Below the pieces are notes generated by a model that worked only from the letters and a program-made list of their open reading frames with translations, had not been told where the DNA came from and ran no database searches. Shown here piece by piece: positions 51,916-61,400 of a stretch of 64,000 nt of DNA (its first letter is position 1; every line of letters starts with the position of its first letter). The DNA comes from Sipunculus nudus (lineage: Eukaryota; Annelida; Sipuncula; Golfingiida; Sipunculidae). Location of the stretch: positions 22,577,714-22,641,713 of the forward strand of contig CM049320.1 of the NCBI GenBank assembly GCA_026874595.1. Direction: 5' to 3'. A program made the position numbers and the translations under genes.

Positions 51916-54900
51916 GAATAAGAATAATAATAATAATAATCTCTTGTATTGAAAAGACTATTTTAACATATATGAAAATATATAATGTACGTCTTTATGT
52001 CGCTTTTTTCAGGTCCAGATATAGTATCTTGAAAAGAAAGAAGAGTCACCCAATCAGATCAAAATAGCAGACTTCCAAAATAAAATCAAAAGTTAATATA
52101 ACACAAACTGACATTTAAAATGGAGAACATGTATGGAACAGATGTATGTTTTCTCACTTTATTTGCAGACATAACATTGGCTCCTTTCTCCAGTAGGTGT
52201 TTCGCGACGTCTAGATGACCGTTGTTCGATGCCAGCGCCAGAATAGACACACCGGACTAAAATGAAATCAATATATAGGAATATATTCAAGAGTAAAACA
52301 GAAATTCATAGAAACTTTTGTTTAATAAAACTTCATATCAGTGGACTTAAAATTAACAACATGAACCATTGGTACAAGTTTATACAAGTTTTTAACGGAA
52401 ATTAACATAATTTTTCGTCCTAAATTTATATCCATTAAAATCATTATAATGAAATTGATATTAGTACATTCGGTATACAATGGTTTTTTTTTTCAAATAA
52501 AAAGATTAAAGAAATCAGACCAATCACGTCTCGAGTCTAGTAAATAGAAAAACTTTAACTAACGTGCATACAGACTATTGACAGAATGTTCAAATTTATT
52601 TATATTGGTCCATATTGAATTCGACCCTTAATGTCCAAATAGAACGGACCTCTAATGAAATAGAACATAACATCAAAGTAAAAGACGAAAATAATTTATA
52701 TATACATGATTATGTCACATTTATATATGATTTATGTAAAGTTATTTAAATTAGAATCGGAATCGCTGTTTGAGTCGATTTATCAAAGACTCTGAAAGGT
52801 ATAATATTAGAATAGAGATTTCGTTCATGGCTGTGTAAGTTTTGTTGTATAGAAAAACACACACACAAACGATGGGGGATGAACGCATGCCGTCTTTCAG
52901 GGGCAATAATAAAATTAATTGATGTCAAATAATAAGAAATAATAAGATACAGGAAGGGTACGTTTGCTGGGTCTGCGGGCAGTACTTAATATACAGAAAA
53001 ACATGGAGCATACAATACATACTACATAATTCCTTTTGTCTTTGTCTTTTTCGCACATAATCATTTATTGTCTGGGATGCTAACCTCTTCATTCTTAATA
53101 ATTTTAAGGTAGCAGAACTGGTCCCCGAGTATGACCTGACTTTGTGTCAGATTTTACTTTATGATGAACAATCTGCTGTTTTGGAACCCCTTAAAATATA
53201 CATTTTCTGAAAGCTTAGAATATTCTCTAAATTGTTGTAAACTTAAACTTTGGTTTGATGGAACATGTTTGAACTTATAAGCGTTTTAATTGAAGTTCCA
53301 GTATTTAACAAAAAAAGCTAGCTGTAAAGTGATTGACATGTCTGTAACAGTGCAGTAGTTAGTTTACAAACTTCCCATCAACACGTACAAAATCACCGTT
53401 TCCCACAAATATGAAACCGTCGATCAAAAAGGGCTTATGTGCATTAAATTTGCCCAATATTCAAGTATATTAAGTATACAATTTTATGAATTTATCCAGT
53501 TCTGCTTCACTTATCCATCAGTTTTATTTATTCTTTGTAGGACGCGAATTACAATTTCAGCAAAGGATGTGTTTATCTGCATGTATAAATCCTTTATTAA
53601 ATATAGGGGCTATCAGCAAGCATTTATTGCTTATCTTTGTACTGATGTTGATATCTCCGCCGTGTTCCAGCAACACCCTGACAACATCAGTATTTCCCTT
53701 ACCAGCTGCCAAAGACAAAGCACTGATTCCTTTCTGAAGGTAGAGTCAACAGTTAATGCATAGTTCATCCTCCTATGAAACTGTCGAAAGTGAATGTCTA
53801 TTTTATCTTCCGAAGAACGGAAAATTTTAATTTGAACGATTAGGTAAAATCGGATGTAGATTTATTTTCTGGAAGTATCCTGAGAAGTTAATGTATATTT
53901 CATCTTCCTGTCTCAATATTCATATCATATGAGGCATGTGAAGCAAATTATGAATGCATATGTACCAAAGTTCAGGTATATTTTCCCATCGAATCACCGG
54001 ATTATTATCATACCTTTATGAAATACCGTGGCTTGAGGAGCCTTAGGTCGGTTAAGGTACTGTATGTAATGCATTTCATTTGTGGATCGGATGTATCATG
54101 CATGGTCTGTCATATATTTCTTGTAGAAATGTTCTGTCCAATTGTACCCGTAGACCGGTCAGACCAGTGTTTATCAAATTATATTTTTACATTGTTTACG
54201 CCATGATAAACCAATGATGGTCTTATGACGGTCTAACAATTCGTATTTGTAAATTGGGTTTGCCAAAAACCGTTTAATGCACTGTAATCATAGCTCAACC
54301 ATGGATTTATAATAACATTTGGTATATCGGATACACCTTGTTCTAAAAATTTGTGTTTTAATTGAACTGACTTATTTTATCTTATGATTGGCTGGTTTAT
54401 GCTCCAACATATTGTAGGTATTGATTGCTCGGACCAAGCTTTAACATTTAACATTACACATTGTTTCTCTGGATAGGATATATCACAGTCTAACAAATGG
54501 TATTTGTAAATTGGTCATGCCATGGTCTTGCGCATTGTGTTTGCTTATTGGTTGGACCAAGGTCTAATATATATATAAATGTGATTCACAGTTGGGTAGC
54601 GCTGCAACACAATGTTTGTATTCCTTGACCTAACGCAATTTTGTCTAGTATTAACCAGGAGCTCTTTATTTTGTAACATTCTATTTATTTAACTTACTTC
54701 GTCGATTGCATTCACCTCCGCTCCCTTCTGTATCAGCAGTTTTACAATCTCTACATATCCGTTCTGCGAGGCCACCATCAGGGGTGTTGACATCTCCTGA
54801 AAGTAACAGTAAAGCATTTTTTCTGGTTTCCCTATTTACTTGGATTTCACTTAATTATAACTGATGTCGTGGATTATTTAATATAGCTTATTACAAGAAC

Positions 54901-55366
54901 CACAAAAAATATAATTACAATTTCTAAGATAAGAAATTGAATATAAACATGTAGTGGGTTTCGGGTTATCACGCAAATGTAACTACAGAAAGGAGAGCGT
55001 CTATGTGATTTTCGCTTTAGTCAATACTTTCAAGACAAACTAAAAAAATAGAGAGAATAGAGAGAATATTCTTGTTTGGAGATAACTGAATAATCAAATA
55101 ACCGTTAAATCTGAAACGCTTCCATCTTCATCACTTACCTTATAAACCGCTGATTTGTATTTTTTTACAGTTCCCTTACCTTGTCTTTGGCATCGACAGT
55201 CGCTCCAGCATCAAGCAAAGCCGTAACCACATCCTGGTGTCCTTCGAATGCTGCTTGCCAGAGTGGTGCCCGTCCTTCCTTTAACGCAAAAGGTAAGGAA
55301 ATTAATTTTTTTTCCGTAATGTCTGAATATACGTATCTGACTAGACGTATCTGACCTATATCAATC

Positions 55367-55445
<79 letters not shown>

Positions 55446-58400
55446 GAAAAGTGAAAGATGACGCCCAATAATGCTATATGTTGTCCTGTGTGCTGAGATA
55501 GACCAACATGCCTGAACATCATAGAAATCATATATGTATGTATGTATATATATATATATAGATATATGTGTGTGTGTGTGTGTGTGTATAAATGTGTGTT
55601 TGGAATGTACGTGCTTACACATAAGTACGATACACCCGTTTGTATTTAATTCGAGCAAGGGAGCACACCTTTTATGCTAGGGATTGGGAATACCCATGCC
55701 CATAAAAGCAGTACTTCGGATTTCTTTAATACCAAGAAGGAACTTATTGAGTTTTTTGTTGTTATCCACCTGATCATATATACCATACCTTGTCCTTATG
55801 GTTCAGAATAGCTCCATTTTTGCACAGCAACGTTACAACTGGCGCATGCCCATTATTAGCAGCAAGTCCGAGGGCCATCACATTCATCTAACAATAAATA
55901 GCAACAATTAAACCTTAAATACTTAGTAAAGCTCAGAACGGCTAGTGCGGGTAAGCGTTTGCTGTCAAATATGATTCCCTTTGCAGACATGGTTTATTTT
56001 GAATACATTCATTTAAACAACATACAGGAAAGTTATGATAAAATAAATAAGTACGCGGATATACGCGGATACTCTTGTATGAATTTCGGTAAGAACCGCA
56101 TTTTTTTCAATATGTTCAATTAAAAAGGCTAGGTGTAAAGTCTTGCGGCATAATAACGTGTTATCGCCAGAGCGGAAAGCATTCACCAAAAAAACCGATG
56201 TCGGAATAATAGTTCGGTAAAGAGAGGTTAAGCATGCCTGCATGGTCACTGTTTAAGAAGTATAGAAAGAAGTAACACACTAAAGACCATTCCACGTGCC
56301 TTTGCGATTCTGTTGACATTAGCCCCAGCTGCTATCAAAGTTTCCACTACCTTGGTTTCGCCTTTCATTGAAGCAACCATCATAGGGGTAACTTTTTTCT
56401 GTGTAAATAACACAAATTATTTAACATATTTCAAATAAATGTATCAAAAATGTTTGCTTATAGATAATTCAGTGCAGAAGAGTAGTTGCTTACAATTTAA
56501 TATATAAGAGTCTTTTTGTTGCATATATTAAACGCATTCTCTATTTGTTGGTTTTCTTACAAGTGGTTTAAATAGTACTGATAACACACGACTGACGCAT
56601 ATTTACTTTTTGCATATATACGTCATTCCCATATAAGTAAGTAACGTAAGATATACACGATATATATCATGATTATCATATGCTAAAAATGTTTACAGCG
56701 TAAATATTTTTGTGTATAAGTGTATCCTTTTCAATGTATAAGGTCACCTCATCAGCACAGTCTATAAATGCTCCTTTCTCCAACAACAGCTTTACAATAT
56801 CGTTGTATCCACCGGCAGCGGCTGTCCAAAGTGCACTCTGCTTGTCCTGTAAAGAATATAAGACCACCCGTGGGATTGATCAGATGTAGTCTTGATGCAC
56901 CGGTTAGTCCAATTAGATAGGGCGACTATGTGAATGCTTTTGGTTCAATCAGACGAAGTCTTTATAGACAGGCGGTCTTTCAGGCAGGTTCAAATGTATG
57001 TATATATATGTGTGTGTGTGTGTTTGTGTGTATGATGTTTTGTGAGGGTGTCTATGTTTGTGTGATTGATATATGCTTAATAATTTATATAATGTGATGG
57101 TTTCACAATATAAGAAACTTCAAATAGTATACATTTCTTACAAATTTATTATATCTTCAAGTCTTATATCCGCATCAATTGCCAAACAAAGGAATTTATA
57201 ATGCTAGTGTTCAAATGATGTAATGAAGGAATTTGCTTGTTATGTTGTCGGACATTAGTCTAAAATTTATTCAGCATTAAGATATACAAATATATACTTA
57301 TTACAGACATAACTTACGCTGTCCTTGTGATCAATATTTGCTCCTTTTTCCAAGAGCAGGGTTGCAATATCTAAGTGGTTGTTATGAGCAGCAAGTATTA
57401 GTGGTGTTATTCCTTTCTGAGAAGCCAGAAAAATGCATGTCAGAACTCTCAGCACATTGGTAGTTGGAATCATATCCGATTTCAAGAATCATGAATTCAT
57501 GAGACAGAACATGAGACAGGAACCATTATATACTGTATAACTGAAGTCTTTTGAATGAAAATGAGAATAATATATACGCCTATAGTTAATAAGAGGGTTT
57601 AAGCCTCTTTTAAGTGATGATGAACAAAGTTTAATATCAATGACACAATGATGTTCTAGCGCTGATTATTAGTCGAAAGCACGATTACGTTTTAAAAGCA
57701 GCACTAAATGTAAATCTATTTATTTGTGATAGCACTAAACATCAACAGATAAAACACAGATATAAAAGATAAAATTTGGGCGTCATACTTAAAAGTAGGA
57801 AATGACAATGGGTACCCAAAGGAGATCCTAGAGATATGCCTTGGCACTAGAATATTTGCTGCTATTAAAAGTCAATATCAAGTCAGTTGTAATGTTATTG
57901 ACTGTTATTAGTGCTGTAGGTAATTTAGTAAACTGTATCAAACAGATTAAGATACATCCCAGTGTACGCATTTAGTGTAAAATGTATCTTACCTCGGTGA
58001 TTAGGTTAACATTGACAATCTGTCCAGCAAAAGGTCTACAACACCATAGTGTCCATTCTGACTTGCATTACATTACAGAGTAGTTCAACGATGACAGATA
58101 AAGAACAATAAGGAAATACTTACCAATCAACTGGCAAGATTTAATATTAACCTTATCTGGGTCTTACCTTCGTTATTTGGTTAACATTGGCTCCATTGTC
58201 CAGCAAAAGAACAACAACTCGGCAGTGTCCATTCTGGCTTCCAACACACAAGGGCGTGGTACCTTGCTGATGGGAAAAGAATAATATAGACCACTAGCGA
58301 CAATCAACCACTAGCGACAATGCGGAAACGTCCACGCAGTGAGAGACCTTGCGCATTAGGTCAAAATTAATATCAGCTTGACGTATGTCACCTCTGACTA

Positions 58401-61400
58401 TTACTTTGTCCGAAGGTTAATTTAAAACAATGGCAATATATGCAATCTAGAGCCTGCACGACTAGAAGAAAGGGGAAAAACAGAAAAGATGGAAATATAT
58501 CCGATGCTTTTCACTCAGGGGACTTTACAAAGTAAACCAGCAGAAAAGCAATATCGATATAGATATAAACTAATTAATCCCATGTAGGGGAGGATGAATA
58601 AATATATTTCACGAAGCGGTCTTACCTCGTCCTCCTTGTTGACGTCGATTCCCTTCTTTATCAGTAAAGCAGCGAAGTCGTACATACCTTCATACGAGGC
58701 CAGCCACAACAGGTTCCTACCATCCTAGAGGTGAAATATCATATGACATATATACAGAATCAATTCAGAACAGTACAAAACATCACATAAACTGGGTCAG
58801 GTCATTGCTTTCCTATAATATCTTTATTATGATCTAATGTGCAAGGACTCTTTATTATATAAATACAACACGGATTTTACGCTGGATCAATTTATTTAAA
58901 CATAACACTTCATGTTTAAACACAGTATGAAATTTATTAATGCAAGGGTTCTCTTTTTGATCTCATTTAGAGTCTCTTTATTATTATCGCCTGTGCTAGA
59001 TCTCTTTATTTAAAAAAAAACACTGAGTATACCCTGGATCCACTTATTTCAATGCAACACTTAATGTTTAAATATTGCATGGATTGTATTACCGCAATTG
59101 TTCTCTTTTCGATCTGATATAGATTCTCGCGATAACCTATGATTTTCTTGTTGGAATATTTGTCAGAAACATAATATGACATTGTATTAAACCATTGTGC
59201 AAAATTTCGTTATACCATTCAAGCATAAACTGGGAGTGTATTATATTTGAAAGAGCACAGGAATTTAAGGAATAATAAACTGAGATAAAGGGTCCAATAT
59301 AGTCCGATACTATGCTTGAAGCATATTATCAAAATAATATTAAATTTTTTATTGGCTAAAAATGTATGCAGTTTTTTTTTCTTGTCCTAATCTATGTTGT
59401 TGATTTATTCAGTCATTGGTTACTCACTGGAGAAACATGGTCAACATCCGCCCCTCTCTGACAAAGCAACATTGCGATGTCGTTATGCTTGTTGGTGACA
59501 GCCGTTCGCAGAGCGTTTGTCCCATTCTGTTTCAAGGGAGAAACTTTGTGATGAGTAAATGAATTGATACACTATTGTTAATATACACTTGTTCACTATC
59601 GTCCTTATCAGTAAAACAGTATAAGAGTTATATTAACATATCAGATTCAGTGTGAAAGGCATTGACGTGAATAGAGCAGACGGCGAAGTAATCTGGTGAA
59701 AATTCTATATAAAACAAGTGACCCATGGGTCATGACGCTCAGCTGACTGGGAAGAGATTCGCAAAAGGAAATTTTTTCATCTGAATGGTAGTATATACCC
59801 ATTCAACTGAAGCATCAAACAGATTAACCAACAGGGCAAAATTGTGTCTGTATTTTTAAAGGTCTCAAAAATAGAGAAAAAAATTCGTAAAAAATCGAAA
59901 AATACAGGTGGCGCCACCAGTCTGCAGGAACTGATGGAATATCTCATGATCAATATGTATGCAAAAAATCATGACCATCAGTGATGTAGTTAATGAGATA
60001 TTGATGTTTTTGTATGAAATTTTTTACTTTTCTGGGGGGTACTTTGGGGCCCCATAGCTCGAAGGATATGGGTAACAGAGACCTAATTTCTGGTTTCCAA
60101 GGAGATTTTCATGGACCTCTCAGAATGCCAAGTTACAAGGTTCTAGGTCCAGCGGTTACGATTTGTGCCTGGTTAACGGACGGACAGACGGACAGACGGA
60201 CGACGGACAAAGAGTGATCGCTATAGCTCAGATGACTTTCAGTCAGCTGAGCTAAAAAAGGGAAAACACAGGCTTGAGGGAGATGGCAGTTATGCCAGAC
60301 CCTGTGTCAAGAAATGATAACAACTAAGTCTTAAGTGGTCGCATGCATAAAATAAACATTTTTTTTCTGTGATGCGAGATTTCTATGCTTTGAATACTGC
60401 GATTTGTTTTATCCCATTTGATAAAGAAAGAATAATTTTATAGAAGAATAAAGATACAACCTGCGTTTAAACATTACTGTGAGGCAGGTAGAAGTGATCG
60501 CCATTTCATGCAACAATACACTAGCTGTTTTCCTGAATGGAATCGGCCTTTATGAATCAAAGTGAATAAAGGAGTACCGCAAGAATGCATAATATGCCCG
60601 TCGTAGGTACTCTATCGTTATGCATTGCTTTTGCGTAAAAAAATAATTCAGGCGAGATACTGTATTAAATTTCATTCACAATGAAACAACTTTTAGGTAG
60701 GTTATTCTGGCGTCACCATAAGGGAGTCTTTTGACCTTAGACCTTACCAGATATATGCAGATTTTGCCTATAATCCAGGTTGACTGAGACACGTTATCAA
60801 TCAATATTCACTGCGAGTTTTGTGAAAAGACATTTTTATGGTAGGTTTCAGCGATGACGCCATATTAATGTGTAGACGGCCGGTCAGATATAAGGAGGAA
60901 TGGGCAGACGCCGCCGCGCCTTAACATGACCCGTCTATAATGATATTAATCATATTGAATAAACATGTACCTTCGCCACTTTCTTCACATCAGCTCCATT
61001 GTTCAGGAGAAATTTTACAACATCTACATGACCGTTTTGGGCTGCTACTATCAAGGCCGTGCTACCTTCCTGTAAATATAGGAAAATAAAAATCATGTAC
61101 AAGAAAACATATTAGCAAATACAGGCAGGCGGTTATACACTGCTGTTATGCACCGAAATCATCCCATATTTCCTTCGTTCTAACTTTGTTCAGCAGGTTT
61201 TTCGAGGCCTCGCCATCAGGTGGCACAGGGCCAAGAATCAAACCGAAGAGAGTGGCGTGTTGCGGATTTAAACTTGGAGCTGGATGCACAAAGCAACGCC
61301 ACGCTCTCATTGGCCTGAAAACAATTCTTGCTGATGGTAAAACAAGGAGAATCTTGCTTTACAAAGCAGCGGCTAAAGCGAACGAGATCTGGATCGACTG

